43,636 nucleotides of DNA from Rhodocyclaceae bacterium (GTDB taxonomy: Bacteria; Pseudomonadota; Gammaproteobacteria; Burkholderiales; Rhodocyclaceae). The stretch is from contig VEQK01000015.1 of assembly GCA_018883265.1 (NCBI GenBank), positions 1-43,636 on the forward strand. The letters are read 5' to 3'. This document shows positions 17,337-27,368 of the stretch, in pieces. Under the pieces are notes generated by a model. It saw nothing but the letters and a program-made list of their open reading frames with translations. It was not told the origin of the DNA and searched no databases. The translations under genes and the position numbers were made by a program. Positions within the stretch are counted from its first letter, which is position 1. Each line of letters begins with the position of its first letter.

Positions 17337-18077
17337 TTAATCCAACCAGTGTCGAACGGCATCCAGCTGATCCGTATGCGTCAGATCAAGGCGTAGCGGT
17401 GTAATGGACACATAACCCTCGCCGACTGCATGAAAATCCGTACCGGGGCCATTGTCCTGGGCGGCGCCCGCCGGACCAACCCAATACACCACCTCGCCCC
17501 GCGGGTTCGTTGTCTTGATCACCGGTTCCGCCTTGTGGCGTTTTCCGAGGCGCGAGACCTTGAAACCCCGGATCGCTTCAAAGGGCAGATCCGGCACATT
17601 CACATTGAGCAACACGGCCTGCCCGAACGGTTTGGCCAGCAACTTTTCGCCGAGCATTCGCGCCACACGACCGGCTGTCTCAAAATGAGTGGCCTCCTTA
17701 CCGACCAATGAAACCGCCATCGAGGGCACGCCCAGCAGATACCCTTCCGTGGCCGCTGCCACCGTACCGGAGTACACCGTATCATCGCCCATGTTGGCGC
17801 CATGATTGATGCCAGACACCACTAAACTGGGCAATGGTTCAATCAAACCGGTGACTGCCAGATGCACGCAATCAGTGGGCGTACCATTCACAAACTGGAA
17901 CCCATTGGGCGCCGTGCGCAACGTGAGCGGCCGATCCAGCGTCAGCGAATTACTCGCGCCGCTGCGATCTCTTTCGGGTGCCACCACATTGATTTTTCCC
18001 AGTGGCGCCAAAGCTTCATGCAACACGCGCAAACCGGTTGCGAAATAGCCATCGTCGTTGGAAAGAAGAATTGTCAT
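17337..18077 (-). CDS. surE: 5'/3'-nucleotidase SurE
   Basis: 246 residues from the ATG at 18075-18077, chosen because SurE proteins start M-x-ILLSNDDG directly. In-frame ATGs at 18086, 18092 and 18104 are possible, and AAGGGGG at about 18104-18110 would best serve the 18092 one. The metal-binding ND pair in [13 protein letters not shown]39-type [14 protein letters not shown], and [26 protein letters not shown] are the family signatures. It hydrolyses nucleoside monophosphates, with activity on short polyphosphate in E. coli. First gene of the rpoS operon; separated from the upstream H-NS gene by a terminator. Confidence 0.95.
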   Translation of the reverse strand: MTILLSNDDGYFATGLRVLHEALAPLGKINVVAPERDRSGASNSLTLDRPLTLRTAPNGFQFVNGTPTDCVHLAVTGLIEPLPSLVVSGINHGANMGDDTVYSGTVAAATEGYLLGVPSMAVSLVGKEATHFETAGRVARMLGEKLLAKPFGQAVLLNVNVPDLPFEAIRGFKVSRLGKRHKAEPVIKTTNPRGEVVYWVGPAGAAQDNGPGTDFHAVGEGYVSITPLRLDLTHTDQLDAVRHWLD

Positions 18078-18140
18078 CGTGGTCATAAGCATACCGCAAG
18101 GCATCCCCCTTGCCGCAGCCCGCAGGCCTTAATTGGCAAT

Positions 18141-18170
18141 AAAAAAGGAGATCCGAAGACCTCCTTTTAT
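18141..18170 (-). terminator. Intrinsic terminator after the H-NS-like gene
   Basis: On the minus strand AAAAGGAGGTC, UUCG loop, GATCTCCTTTT, then more T: an 11-bp stem with one G-U pair. It lies between the H-NS gene and surE, and its A/T symmetry makes it work on both strands. Confidence 0.92.
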
Positions 18171-18189
18171 GAAAACCGAACCTGGTTAA

Positions 18190-18528
18190 TCAACGAATTA
18201 ACAGACTCTCTAGCGATTTCCCCTGGTTCAGGGCTGCTTGAACCCAGAGCGGCTTACGGCCACGACCGGTCCAGGTTTCCGAACGATTGGCTGGGTTGGC
18301 ATATTTCGGCGCCACCGGCTTACGCGAACCCGAACCCGCCTTGCGGCCTTTTTTGGCGCCGGCCAGTTCTTCCAGCGAATAACCATGTTCGCGGGCAATC
18401 GCCTTCAGTTTCTCGATTGCGGCTTCACGCGCAGCGTTGGTCGCCTCTTCCGTGCGACGCTTGATCTCGCCCGGGATTTTTTTCAGCAGGTCTTTGAGTT
18501 GGTCTAAATTCAGGTTGGACAGATCCAT
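18190..18528 (-). CDS. H-NS family nucleoid-associated protein
   Basis: 112 residues. The N-terminal half (1-55) is a helical, charged oligomerisation region (LDQLKDLLKKIPGEIKRRTEEATNAAREAAIEKLKAIAREHG). The C-terminal domain has KYANPANRSETWTGRGRKPLWVQ, the AT-hook-like DNA-binding loop of H-NS/MvaT-type histone-like proteins of betaproteobacteria (BpH3/Bv3F type), followed by LNQGKSLESLLI. GGAG lies 6 bases before the ATG. The upstream 230 bases are unusually AT-rich with runs of A and T, so autoregulation by H-NS binding is likely but inferred. Confidence 0.93.
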   Translation of the reverse strand: MDLSNLNLDQLKDLLKKIPGEIKRRTEEATNAAREAAIEKLKAIAREHGYSLEELAGAKKGRKAGSGSRKPVAPKYANPANRSETWTGRGRKPLWVQAALNQGKSLESLLIR

Positions 18529-18677
18529 ATTTATCTCCGGATTAATACTGATTTAATATTACTGGATGGCATTTAAATAACCAACGTTTAAATTTTAGTA
18601 CCAACCCGATTAAAAAACAACAAATCACGCATTTGAATTCATACAAATGTGATTTTAAACAAAGAGTTTTGCCAAGT
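18529..18677 (-). promoter_or_regulatory. AT-rich leader/promoter region of the H-NS-like gene
   Basis: About 150 bases with far higher A+T than the surroundings. Several TAATAT/TATTAA elements lie within 40 bases of the ATG on the minus strand. I could not single out one promoter. A 67-codon open frame on the minus strand (18542-18745) is not credible as a gene (no ribosome binding site, spans two terminators). Confidence 0.45.
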
Positions 18678-18711
18678 AAAAAACCGGGCAATGTCACAAA
18701 AAAACATTGCC
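18678..18711 (-). terminator. Second hairpin/terminator downstream of tRNA-Pro
   Basis: GGCAATGT (minus, 18711-18704) pairs perfectly with ACATTGCC (18694-18687), followed by CGGTTTTTT. Lies 40 bases beyond the first terminator, so it may be a backup terminator or the end of a short RNA. Confidence 0.65.
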
Positions 18712-18728
18712 TTAAAAGCGCATCAATG

Positions 18729-18754
18729 AAAAAGCCAACCTGCATCGGTTGGCT
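18729..18754 (-). terminator. Intrinsic terminator after tRNA-Pro
   Basis: AGCCAACC / GGTTGGCT, 8-bp perfect stem with a 6-base loop, followed by TTTTT on the minus strand, 17 bases after the tRNA 3' end. Confidence 0.92.
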
Positions 18755-18770
18755 AACTCATTGAATCTAT

Positions 18771-18847
18771 TGGTCGGCGTGACAGGATTCGAACCTGCGA
18801 CCCCTTGTCCCCCAGACAAGTGCGCTACCAGGCTGCGCTACACGCCG
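18771..18847 (-). tRNA. tRNA-Pro (anticodon GGG)
   Basis: 77 bases including an encoded CCA. Acceptor stem CGGCGTG/CACGCCG with discriminator A; anticodon arm CTTGT-CTGGGGG-ACAAG gives GGG; T-arm has GGTTCGAATCC. Reads CCC (and CCU) proline codons. It has its own promoter and terminator. Confidence 0.98.
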
Positions 18848-18860
18848 AGACACGGACAGT

Positions 18861-18889
18861 ATTGTACGGCAATAACGCTGACGACTCAA
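18861..18889 (-). promoter_or_regulatory. Sigma-70 promoter of tRNA-Pro
   Basis: On the minus strand TTGAGT, a 17-base spacer and TACAAT, placing the start about 7 bases before the mature tRNA. It lies just after the merR-like stop codon. Confidence 0.75.
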
Positions 18890-18895
18890 TCAAAC

Positions 18896-19339
18896 TCAGG
18901 GCTTGAGTAGGTCAATGACGTCTTGAAGTTTGGCTTTGAGGTCGCCGGGAACGCCGGACGAAGTATTTTGTGCGGCTGCCAGCGAAGCCGCCATCGGCCC
19001 ATTGGCGGGACCATGGCCGTTCGCACTGCCGTTGCCCGTAGGATGGCTCAGCTGAATACGCGCACCATGAATGGTGTAGCCCTGATCGTAAAGCAACTCG
19101 CGGATGCGACGTACCAGGAGCACTTCGTGGTGCTGGTAGTAACGGCGATTGCCACGACGCTTGAGTGGTTTGAGCTGGGTAAATTCCTGCTCCCAATAGC
19201 GCAGGACGTGCGATTTGACGCCGCACAGATCGCTGACTTCACCAATAGTGAAATAACGCTTGGCCGGAATCGGCGGCAATGCTGAGGATGCGGGTGCTAC
19301 AGCATCCGTCAGGCCCGGCTGACTGAATAGATCCGTCAT
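18896..19339 (-). CDS. MerR-family transcriptional regulator linked to ihfA
   Basis: 147 residues. A flexible N-terminus (1-27), then a MerR winged helix: RYFTIGEVSDLCGVKSHVLRYWEQEFTQLKPLKRRGNRRYYQHHEVLLVRRIRELLYDQGYTIHGARIQL. The C-terminal part is Gly/Ala/Asn-rich and ends in a short helix (LKAKLQDVIDLLKP), with no cysteines for metal binding. It belongs to the short MerR proteins found directly after ihfA in many betaproteobacteria, whose target is not known to me. Start is 19 bases after the ihfA stop. Confidence 0.9.
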   Translation of the reverse strand: MTDLFSQPGLTDAVAPASSALPPIPAKRYFTIGEVSDLCGVKSHVLRYWEQEFTQLKPLKRRGNRRYYQHHEVLLVRRIRELLYDQGYTIHGARIQLSHPTGNGSANGHGPANGPMAASLAAAQNTSSGVPGDLKAKLQDVIDLLKP

Positions 19340-19358
19340 GACTTTCTAACGCGAGGGA

Positions 19359-19664
19359 TCAGTTGCGGCCTGAGGTCTGGATACGTTCGACTTCATCCTT
19401 GAGTTTCTGACTGGGATGAAAGGTAACAACGCGACGCGCCGAAATCGGAATCTCCTGACCCGTCTTGGGGTTACGACCCGGGCGTTGCGGTTTGTCACGT
19501 AACTGGAAATTACCAAAGCCTGAGAGCTTGACCCACTGGCCGGCAGTCAGCGTATCTGCAATCTCCGTGAAGAAAGCTTCGACCATGTCTTTCGATTCGC
19601 GCTTGTTGAGGCCGAGGTTCTCGAAAAGGATATCGGAGACTTCAGCCTTGGTCAGTGTGGTCAT
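19359..19664 (-). CDS. ihfA: Integration host factor subunit alpha
   Basis: 101 residues. Starts [32 protein letters not shown] and carries [41 protein letters not shown], the HU/IHF beta-arm with the Pro that intercalates DNA. The alpha type is supported by position behind pheT (pheST-ihfA is conserved) and by sequence. It bends DNA as a heterodimer with IHF-beta in recombination, transcription and replication. Confidence 0.97.
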   Translation of the reverse strand: MTTLTKAEVSDILFENLGLNKRESKDMVEAFFTEIADTLTAGQWVKLSGFGNFQLRDKPQRPGRNPKTGQEIPISARRVVTFHPSQKLKDEVERIQTSGRN

Positions 19665-19680
19665 AATGCGGATCTTTCGG

Positions 19681-19711
19681 AAAAACCATGGGCTGACTGT
19701 GAAACCAGCCC
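19681..19711 (-). terminator. Possible weak terminator/attenuator between pheT and ihfA
   Basis: GGGCTG/CAGCCC 6-bp stem with a 10-base loop, then ATGG and five T on the minus strand. Weak; may allow partial read-through into ihfA. Confidence 0.4.
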
Positions 19712-19744
19712 GAATGAATCTGGGGGAAAATATTTTACCGGTTT

Positions 19745-22123
19745 TCAGCTTCTTAGGGTGGCGCCCGCAGTAGTGAGGCGTTCCAGCAGCTGCGCCATAA
19801 CAGCGTCAACTCTTTGATCTTCAAGGGTTGCTTCAGTATCCTGCAAGCTAAAGCGGAAGGCAAGGCTTTTTGCCCCCTCCGGCACGCCTTTGCCCTGATA
19901 TTGGTCAAATAGCTGGATGTCTCGGAGGACGTCAGGCGCCTCTTGCCAGAGCCGATCGATGAGCTGCTGAACCGGCACGGCTGCATCGACGACCACGGCC
20001 AGATCACGCAGAACGAGCGGGAAAGCAGATACCGGCGCGTAGACAGGTACGGTTGCCGGGGTCAGTACATCGATATTCAGCTCAAACAGAACCGGCGCAG
20101 ATTCCAGGTCGTATTTCTGTACCCAACGGGGGTGCAGCTCGCCCAGCCAACCCACCGCTTGACCCTCCCGAAGCACTTTTGCTGAACGCCCCGGATGAAA
20201 GGCCGGATGAGCGGCCGCTTCGAAAGTCAGGTTGTTGGCGGTATTCAGTGCTTCGACATCGGCTTTGACGTCGAAGAAATCGGCTGGCCGCGTTTTGGCG
20301 CCCCACTGTTCGGGTACCACCGAACCCCAGCTCAAGCCGCCAAGGCGTAGCGTCTGACGATAGCCATCGACCTGACCTACGGTCCGAGCACTGTCACGTT
20401 CAAACACGCGACCCGTTTCAAAGATCTGCAGGCGCGGCTGACGACGGCGCTGGTTGTGGGCCAACGTATTGATGAGGCCGCCGATCAGCGTGGAGCGCAT
20501 CACCGACAAATGGCTGGCGATGGGGTTGGCCAGTTCAACCGGGTTGGCGTTCCCTGCAAAATCCTGCTCCCAGGTTTCCGGTGTGAAGGCCAGGTTGATG
20601 GCTTCCTGGTAACCGCGTTCGACCAGGGTGTTCCGTAGTGCATGCAACGGACGTTGCGTTTCCGTCTGTGCCTGCATGGCCATGGGGCCGACCGGCGATT
20701 TTGCCGGGATATGGTCGTAACCAATCACCCGGGCGATTTCTTCGATGAGGTCTTCTTCAATCTCCAGATCATGACGCCAGCTGGGTGGCACGATCACCAC
20801 ACCGCCATCGGCGACTTGGGGCTGGAATCCCAGACGTTCGAAGATGGCCCGGATTTCAGCATCGGTCGGCGCAATGCCAAGCACCTTGCGAATACGATCA
20901 AAGCGTGCGGTGACGGGCTGGCGCTCGGGCAAGGCGGTTACCTGGTCCACCACCGGGCCGGCTTCGCCACCACAGATATCGAGAATGAGCTGGGTGATTC
21001 GTTCAACTCCCGTCACGGTGTCGGCAAAATCAACCCCACGTTCAAAGCGATGACCGGCATCGGTATTGAGCGTCAGCCAACGGCTCCGCCCCTGGATCGC
21101 CGATGGCAGCCAGTACGCTGCTTCGACAAACACATCGGTGGTGGTGTCGGTACAAGCCGACCGCTCACCGCCCATGATGCCGGCCAGGCTAATCGCGCCA
21201 TTGGCATCGGCGATCACACCGTAACGCGGATCCAGCGTGATTTCGTTACCGCCCAGCAGCGTGAGCGCTTCTTCGGGTTTGGCCCAACGAACGGTGAGAC
21301 CTTGTTGCACACTATTTAGATCGAACACGTGATTCGGACGATTCAGTTCCAGCATCACATAGTTAGAGATGTCAACGAGTGCGCTGATCGAACGCAGACC
21401 GCAGCGCTCCAGCGCCTGGGTCATCCAGGCCGGCGTTTTGGCCTTGGCGTTGACGCCCTTGATAATGCGACCCGTAAAACGGCCGCACAGGTCAGCCGCT
21501 TCAATGCTGACTGGCAGCGTCTGCTGATGCGTCGGCTGCACCGCATTGATTGCCGGCGCCTTCACCGGCGTATTGGTCAGTGCCGACACTTCACGCGCCA
21601 GACCCAACAGACCTAGACAATCCGGACGGTTCGGTGTCAGCTTGAGCTCGATGCAGATGTCGTCGAGACCGAGCAGTTCGCGTAGCGAGGTGCCAGGTTT
21701 GGAATCGGCAGCCAGAATCATCAGGCCATCACTTTCCTTGGCCATACCGAGCTCGACGGCGGCGCACAGCATGCCGGCGGATGGTACGCCACGCACTTTG
21801 GCTTCCTTGATCTTGAAATCGCCCGGCAGCACGGCGCCCGGCAAAGCACACGGCACCTTGAGGCCAACGGCCACATTACTGGCGCCACACACGATCTGGC
21901 GCGGCGTTGCTTCGCCGGCATCAACCTCGCACACATTCAGTCGATCGGCATCCGGATGCTTGGCTACGGAGAGCACATGGCCGACGACCACATTGTTAAA
22001 CGGGGGCGCCACGGGGCCGCGCTCTTCCACTTCCAAACCGGCCATAGTGAGCAGCTCGGCCAGCGCTTCGGACGAGAGATCCGGATTGACGAACTGACGC
22101 AGCCAGGATTCCGAGAATTTCAT
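19745..22123 (-). CDS. pheT: Phenylalanyl-tRNA synthetase beta subunit
   Basis: 792 residues, typical length. Domains in order: N-terminal and EMAP-type tRNA-binding fold (about 40-150, [24 protein letters not shown]), B3/B4 editing domain (about 210-390), B5 (about 400-475), catalytic-like core, and the C-terminal FDX-ACB anticodon-binding domain (about 700-792, [17 protein letters not shown]). It forms the alpha2-beta2 enzyme with PheS and edits misacylated Tyr-tRNA. 36 bases after pheS. Confidence 0.98.
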   Translation of the reverse strand: MKFSESWLRQFVNPDLSSEALAELLTMAGLEVEERGPVAPPFNNVVVGHVLSVAKHPDADRLNVCEVDAGEATPRQIVCGASNVAVGLKVPCALPGAVLPGDFKIKEAKVRGVPSAGMLCAAVELGMAKESDGLMILAADSKPGTSLRELLGLDDICIELKLTPNRPDCLGLLGLAREVSALTNTPVKAPAINAVQPTHQQTLPVSIEAADLCGRFTGRIIKGVNAKAKTPAWMTQALERCGLRSISALVDISNYVMLELNRPNHVFDLNSVQQGLTVRWAKPEEALTLLGGNEITLDPRYGVIADANGAISLAGIMGGERSACTDTTTDVFVEAAYWLPSAIQGRSRWLTLNTDAGHRFERGVDFADTVTGVERITQLILDICGGEAGPVVDQVTALPERQPVTARFDRIRKVLGIAPTDAEIRAIFERLGFQPQVADGGVVIVPPSWRHDLEIEEDLIEEIARVIGYDHIPAKSPVGPMAMQAQTETQRPLHALRNTLVERGYQEAINLAFTPETWEQDFAGNANPVELANPIASHLSVMRSTLIGGLINTLAHNQRRRQPRLQIFETGRVFERDSARTVGQVDGYRQTLRLGGLSWGSVVPEQWGAKTRPADFFDVKADVEALNTANNLTFEAAAHPAFHPGRSAKVLREGQAVGWLGELHPRWVQKYDLESAPVLFELNIDVLTPATVPVYAPVSAFPLVLRDLAVVVDAAVPVQQLIDRLWQEAPDVLRDIQLFDQYQGKGVPEGAKSLAFRFSLQDTEATLEDQRVDAVMAQLLERLTTAGATLRS

Positions 22124-22159
22124 GCTTGAAGTCTTTCGCTAAAACTAACGATGCGCCAC

Positions 22160-23338
<1,179 letters not shown>

Positions 23339-23349
23339 TCAAACTGCGC

Positions 23350-23709
23350 TTACAGGCCGAGGCTTGCCTTAGCTTGGTTTGCCAGTTGGGCAAACGCCGG
23401 CTTGTCAAATACGGCCAGGTCAGCCAGAACCTTGCGATCGACTTCGATCGAGGCTTTCTTCAGACCGTTCATGAAACGGCTGTAAGTCAGACCCAGTTCA
23501 CGCGATGCTGCGTTGATACGAGCGATCCACAGGGTACGGAACTGACGCTTGCGTTGACGACGGTCGCGGTACTGGTACTGACCGGCCTTCATCACCGCCT
23601 GCTTGGCGATACGGTAGACGTTCTTACGACGGCCGCGGTAACCCTTGGCCAGCTTCAGAATTTTCTGGTGGCGCGCGCGCGCCGTTACACCACGTTTAAC
23701 GCGAGACAT
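23350..23709 (-). CDS. rplT: 50S ribosomal protein L20
   Basis: 119 residues. [68 protein letters not shown] is the family signature. Required for 23S rRNA folding, and in E. coli represses its own operon. Co-directional with rpmI and infC, 12 bases after rpmI. Confidence 0.99.
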   Translation of the reverse strand: MSRVKRGVTARARHQKILKLAKGYRGRRKNVYRIAKQAVMKAGQYQYRDRRQRKRQFRTLWIARINAASRELGLTYSRFMNGLKKASIEVDRKVLADLAVFDKPAFAQLANQAKASLGL

Positions 23710-23721
23710 AGTCGATTCTCC

Positions 23722-23919
23722 TTATGCGTAGGGCAGCATGGCTCGGACCGATGCAACATCCGAGGCGTTAACGGTTTCCGGACCGCGCAGTTGGCGCTTC
23801 GACTTGGTCGTCTTTTTGGTCAGGATATGGCGCTTGAATGCGTGGCCGCGCTTGATGCTGCCGCTGCCACGAACGCGGAAACGCTTGGCTGCGCCGCTTT
23901 TCGTCTTCATCTTGGGCAT
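23722..23919 (-). CDS. rpmI: 50S ribosomal protein L35
   Basis: 65 residues, standard size, [46 protein letters not shown]. Located between infC and rplT as in nearly all bacteria. The 134-base gap to infC (23920-24053) is the usual place for L20 autogenous control, but I cannot define an operator. Confidence 0.99.
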   Translation of the reverse strand: MPKMKTKSGAAKRFRVRGSGSIKRGHAFKRHILTKKTTKSKRQLRGPETVNASDVASVRAMLPYA

Positions 23920-24053
23920 TTAGATGCTCCTTTATGTCATGTCATCAGGTGGTTTCCGACGGAAACTCTTGTTAACCCGATGCCACTTGTAGTGACCCGG
24001 TTGTTTGCACAACCCGATCAATCCTGCTGGAAACCGCGGCTGCTTCGTTTGAC

Positions 24054-24629
24054 TTAGGCAGCTGCCGTTTCCGACTGTTCTTCTTTCGCCTTCGGTTTAG
24101 CGCCTGCCGGGGCCTTTTTGACCGGGGCAATCACCATCACCATCTGGCGACCTTCCATCTTCGGCATCTGTTCAACAACGCCAAGTTCTATCAGATCCGC
24201 TTTCACACGTTCCAATTGACGCATCCCGAACTCCTGATGCGACATTTCACGACCCCGGAAACGCAAGGTCACTTTGACCTTGTCCCCTTCGCCCAAGAAA
24301 CGCACCATGTTGCGCATCTTGATCTGGTAATCGTTTTCGTCAGTAGCCGGACGCAGCTTGACTTCCTTGATCTGAATCTGCTTCTGCTTCAGCTTGGCTT
24401 CATGCTGACGCTTGGCTTCCTGGTACTTGAATTTGCCGATGTCCATGATGCGACAAACCGGCGGCTCTGCCGTCGGCGCAATTTCAACCAGATCCAGTTC
24501 GGCTTCATCAGCCTGCGCGAGCGCATCGCGAATGGAAACCACACCCAGCTGTTCGCCTTCGGGGCCGAGCAGGCGAACCTGCGGCGCGGTGATTTCCTCA
24601 TTGAGGCGGTTCGACTTCGGAAGAGCTAT
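24054..24629 (-). CDS. infC: Translation initiation factor IF-3 (likely AUA start)
   Basis: 191 residues if started at ATA (24627-24629), giving [21 protein letters not shown] after the initiator. AGGAGT lies at 24637-24642, 7 bases upstream, at ideal distance. The open frame has no ATG or GTG before this point; only a TTG at 24683, inside the end of thrS, which would add 18 unconserved residues. infC in E. coli uses AUU, which lets IF-3 repress its own mRNA; AUA would work in the same way. The N-domain ([25 protein letters not shown]), linker and C-domain ([18 protein letters not shown]) are intact, and an acidic/Lys tail ends the protein. Confidence 0.95.
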   Translation of the reverse strand: MALPKSNRLNEEITAPQVRLLGPEGEQLGVVSIRDALAQADEAELDLVEIAPTAEPPVCRIMDIGKFKYQEAKRQHEAKLKQKQIQIKEVKLRPATDENDYQIKMRNMVRFLGEGDKVKVTLRFRGREMSHQEFGMRQLERVKADLIELGVVEQMPKMEGRQMVMVIAPVKKAPAGAKPKAKEEQSETAAA

Positions 24630-24666
24630 GACCTGTACTCCTAATTCATTAAAAAACGAACCGCGC

Positions 24667-26574
24667 TTACCGGTAGGCAGCAACGTCTGCTTTGAGACGT
24701 TTGATCAGTTCTGAAACAGGCATCTGCCCCAGATCCTGACCCCCACGGGTACGCACGGCCACGAGACCGGCTTCTTTTTCCTTGTCGCCAACGACAAGTT
24801 GGTAAGGCAGCCGGTTAACGCTATGTTCCCGAATTTTATAGGTAATTTTCTCATTACGCAAATCGGCCTCGGCCCTAAAACCGGCCGCGTGTAGCTGATT
24901 CACCACATCCTGGGCGTAATCGGCCTGTTTTTCCGAAATATTGAGCACTACGGCCTGCACCGGCGACAGCCAGGTGGGCAGCGCGCCCGAGTGGTTTTCG
25001 ATCAAAATGCCGATAAAACGCTCCAGCGAGCCCAGAATGGCCCGGTGCAGCATCACCGGCACCTTACGGCTGTTGTCTTCTGCCACGTACTCGGCGCCCA
25101 GACGGCCCGGCATGGAGAAATCGACCTGCATCGTGCCGCATTGCCAGGAGCGGCCGATGGCATCCTTGATGTGGAATTCGATCTTCGGGCCATAGAAGGC
25201 GCCCTCACCCGGCAGCTCGGTCCACTCCAGACCAGAAGCGCGCAGGCCGGCGCGTAATGCTTCTTCAGCTTTATCCCAGATTTCATCCGAACCGACCCGC
25301 CCCTCGGGACGCAGCGCCAGCTTGACGGCGACTTCGTGGAAACCGAAATCAGCATAAACCTGCTTGACCAGCGCGTTGAAGGCCGTGACTTCGGCTTCGA
25401 TCTGGTCTTCGGTACAGAAGACGTGGCCATCATCCTGCACGAAACCGCGCACGCGCATCAGGCCATGCAAGGCGCCCGACGACTCGTTGCGGTGGCAGGA
25501 ACCGAATTCGCCATAGCGCAACGGCAGATCACGATACGACCGCAAACCGGCGTTGTAGACCTGCACGTGGCCCGGGCAGTTCATCGGCTTCAGCGCGTAG
25601 TGGCGCTTCTCCGACTCGGTGGTGAACATGTTCTCGTGGTAGTGGTCCCAGTGACCGGACTTCTCCCACAGGGAACGATCCAGAATCTGCGGGCAGCGCA
25701 CTTCCTGATAGCCGTTGTCGCGATAGACGCGACGCATGTACTGCTCGACTTCCTGCCAGACGGCCCAGCCTCTGGGGTGCCAGAACACCAGACCGGGGGC
25801 TTCGTCCTGCATATGGAACAGATCGAGCGCGCGGCCGAGGCGGCGGTGATCGCGCTTCTCGGCCTCTTCCAGCATGTGCAGGTAGCCGTCGAGGTCTTCT
25901 TTCTTGGCCCAGGCCGTGCCGTACACACGCTGCAACTGCTCGTTCTTGGGGTCGCCGCGCCAGTAAGCGCCGGCGATCTTCATCAGCTTGAAGTGCTTGA
26001 GCTTGCCGGTGGATGGCACGTGCGGGCCACGGCAAAGATCGATGAAATCGCCTTCTCGGTACAGCGACACTTCCTGATCCTGCGGAATCGCCGCAATTAG
26101 TTCGGCTTTATAACGTTCGCCCTGCCCTTCGAAGAATTTTACGGCATCGTCCCGCGACCAGACTTCGCGCGTCACGGGGATATCTTTCTTGGCCAGCTCA
26201 GCCATGCGCTTTTCAATGGCGGCCAGGTCGTCCGGCGTAAACGGGCGCGAATAGGCGAAGTCGTAGTAGAAGCCGTTGTCGACCGTCGGGCCGATGGTGA
26301 CCTGCGCTTCCGGATACAGCTCTTTGACCGCATACGCCAGCAAGTGCGCCGTGGAGTGACGGATCAGCTCCAGGCCTTCCGGGTCCTTGTCGGTAATGAT
26401 GGCGAGTGGCGAGTCAGACTGAATGCAATAGCTGGTGTCGACCAGCTTGTCATCAATGCGGCCACCCAGAGCGGCACGCGCCAGGCCAGCGCCAATACTG
26501 GCAGCAACATCCAGCACCGTGACCGGCTGGTCGTAGGTGCGCTGAGAACCATCAGGAAGCGTAATAACCGGCAT
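24667..26574 (-). CDS. thrS: Threonyl-tRNA synthetase
   Basis: 635 residues from the ATG at 26572-26574 ([20 protein letters not shown]). A TTG eight codons upstream is an alternative. Domains: TGS (1-62), editing N2 domain with [11 protein letters not shown] and zinc-like C-x-GPHV ([12 protein letters not shown]), class II core with [11 protein letters not shown]-x-E-x-GxCHRNE ([31 protein letters not shown]), motif 3 [18 protein letters not shown], and an anticodon-binding domain (about 535-635). First gene of the translation block, downstream of tRNA-Val; the stop lies 38 bases before the infC start. Confidence 0.98.
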   Translation of the reverse strand: MPVITLPDGSQRTYDQPVTVLDVAASIGAGLARAALGGRIDDKLVDTSYCIQSDSPLAIITDKDPEGLELIRHSTAHLLAYAVKELYPEAQVTIGPTVDNGFYYDFAYSRPFTPDDLAAIEKRMAELAKKDIPVTREVWSRDDAVKFFEGQGERYKAELIAAIPQDQEVSLYREGDFIDLCRGPHVPSTGKLKHFKLMKIAGAYWRGDPKNEQLQRVYGTAWAKKEDLDGYLHMLEEAEKRDHRRLGRALDLFHMQDEAPGLVFWHPRGWAVWQEVEQYMRRVYRDNGYQEVRCPQILDRSLWEKSGHWDHYHENMFTTESEKRHYALKPMNCPGHVQVYNAGLRSYRDLPLRYGEFGSCHRNESSGALHGLMRVRGFVQDDGHVFCTEDQIEAEVTAFNALVKQVYADFGFHEVAVKLALRPEGRVGSDEIWDKAEEALRAGLRASGLEWTELPGEGAFYGPKIEFHIKDAIGRSWQCGTMQVDFSMPGRLGAEYVAEDNSRKVPVMLHRAILGSLERFIGILIENHSGALPTWLSPVQAVVLNISEKQADYAQDVVNQLHAAGFRAEADLRNEKITYKIREHSVNRLPYQLVVGDKEKEAGLVAVRTRGGQDLGQMPVSELIKRLKADVAAYR

Positions 26575-26694
26575 CGCGAGCTCGCATTCGGTGAACAAAT
26601 GGCAACATCAAACACAAAAGCCAGAGCAGCTAGCCGGGGTCGCGATGATTGCGATATTCGGCGAATCTGACTCTGGCTTCAGTTCTGAATTCGT

Positions 26695-26771
26695 TGGTAG
26701 GCGCGATTGGACTCGAACCAACGACCCCCACCATGTCAAGGTGGTGCTCTAACCAGCTGAGCTACGCGCCT
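26695..26771 (-). tRNA. tRNA-Val (anticodon GAC)
   Basis: 77 bases including an encoded CCA. Acceptor AGGCGCG/CGCGCCT, D-arm GCTCAGCTGGTTAGAGC, anticodon arm CCACC-TTGACAT-GGTGG giving GAC, T-arm GGTTCGAGTCC. Located just upstream of thrS on the same strand. The stop codon of the preceding membrane protein gene touches its first base. Confidence 0.98.
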
Positions 26772-27108
26772 ACTGCAGGAGCGAGATTCTAACGAAACAA
26801 GCCGCGCTTTGCAAGCCTTGGGACTGATCCAGGATGAGCCAGGCCTTACAGAAAGCCAGGCCCACCCAGGCAACGGCCAGAACAAGCAACAGCAGACCAT
26901 CCCGCATCAGTGGTTGCAAGCCAGGCATCAAGCGCGACACAAGCCTTCTGGGTGGTCCGAGCAATACATCAAAAAAAACCAGGATGGTGTTGTCGCCTGC
27001 CCGCCGACCTGCCAGAAGGCTCAGCACGGCGCGCCCCAGCAGAACCCAGATCACCAGCTCGATCAGGGCGCGAAAGGACACCACCAGAAATAGCGCAATG
27101 CCGCTCAT
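26770..27108 (-). CDS. Small membrane protein, two to three TM segments, unknown (YggT-like?)
   Basis: 112 residues. Hydrophobic segments at about 3-33 (IALFLVVSFRALIELVIWVLLGRAVLSLL) and 70-92 (LLLLVLAVAWVGLAFCKAWLIL), with an intervening loop RRAGDNTILVFFDVLLGPPRRLVSRLMPGLQP that resembles the loop of small YggT-type proteins. I do not recognise it firmly. The ATG overlaps the DUF4212 stop by one base (TAATG), so it is the last gene of the symporter operon. Its final codons contain the tRNA-Val promoter and its TAG overlaps the tRNA 5' end by two bases. Confidence 0.75.
   Translation of the reverse strand: MSGIALFLVVSFRALIELVIWVLLGRAVLSLLAGRRAGDNTILVFFDVLLGPPRRLVSRLMPGLQPLMRDGLLLLVLAVAWVGLAFCKAWLILDQSQGLQSAACFVRISLLQ
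26786..26814 (-). promoter_or_regulatory. Sigma-70 promoter of tRNA-Val, inside the end of the upstream gene
   Basis: On the minus strand TTGCAA, a 17-base spacer and TAGAAT. Transcription would start about 7 bases after the -10, at roughly 26779, some 8 bases before the tRNA. Confidence 0.75.
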
Positions 27109-27368
27109 TACTGCTCTTCAACGCCAAATTGGCGGTCGAGTCGATTCATCCAGAGCGCATAAACGCCGATCAGCATCGGATAAATGAACAGCACGCCCTG
27201 AGCGCCAATGAAATACCCCAGGGGCAACCCGAGAAAAGTCCACTGGTTCAGCCACTGCGAAAAATAGCTTGCAACGAATGTCACCAGAAACCAGATCAGG
27301 AGCAGGCTCAGCGTCACTGCCATTGTTTTACGCCAGTAGGCCCGCTGCTGTTGAATAATTTCAGACAT
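27108..27368 (-). CDS. DUF4212 small subunit of sodium/solute symporter
   Basis: 86 residues from the ATG at 27366-27368. MSEIIQQQRAYWRKTMAVTLSLLLIWFLVTFVASYFSQWLNQ and FLGLPLGYFIGAQGVLFIYPMLIGVYALWMNRLDRQFGVEE give two membrane helices and the YW-x-x-N/K ... PxGxFxxxQG-x-x-x-x-Y motifs of the DUF4212 (YjcH-like second subunit) family. These proteins accompany VC_2705-type sodium:solute symporters. The start lies 8 bases inside the 3' end of the large symporter gene, so translation is coupled. Confidence 0.92.
   Translation of the reverse strand: MSEIIQQQRAYWRKTMAVTLSLLLIWFLVTFVASYFSQWLNQWTFLGLPLGYFIGAQGVLFIYPMLIGVYALWMNRLDRQFGVEEQ

Noticed and set aside
18542-18745. A 67-codon hydrophobic open frame between H-NS and tRNA-Pro
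   Set aside because: AT-rich non-coding text that crosses two terminator hairpins; no ribosome binding site.
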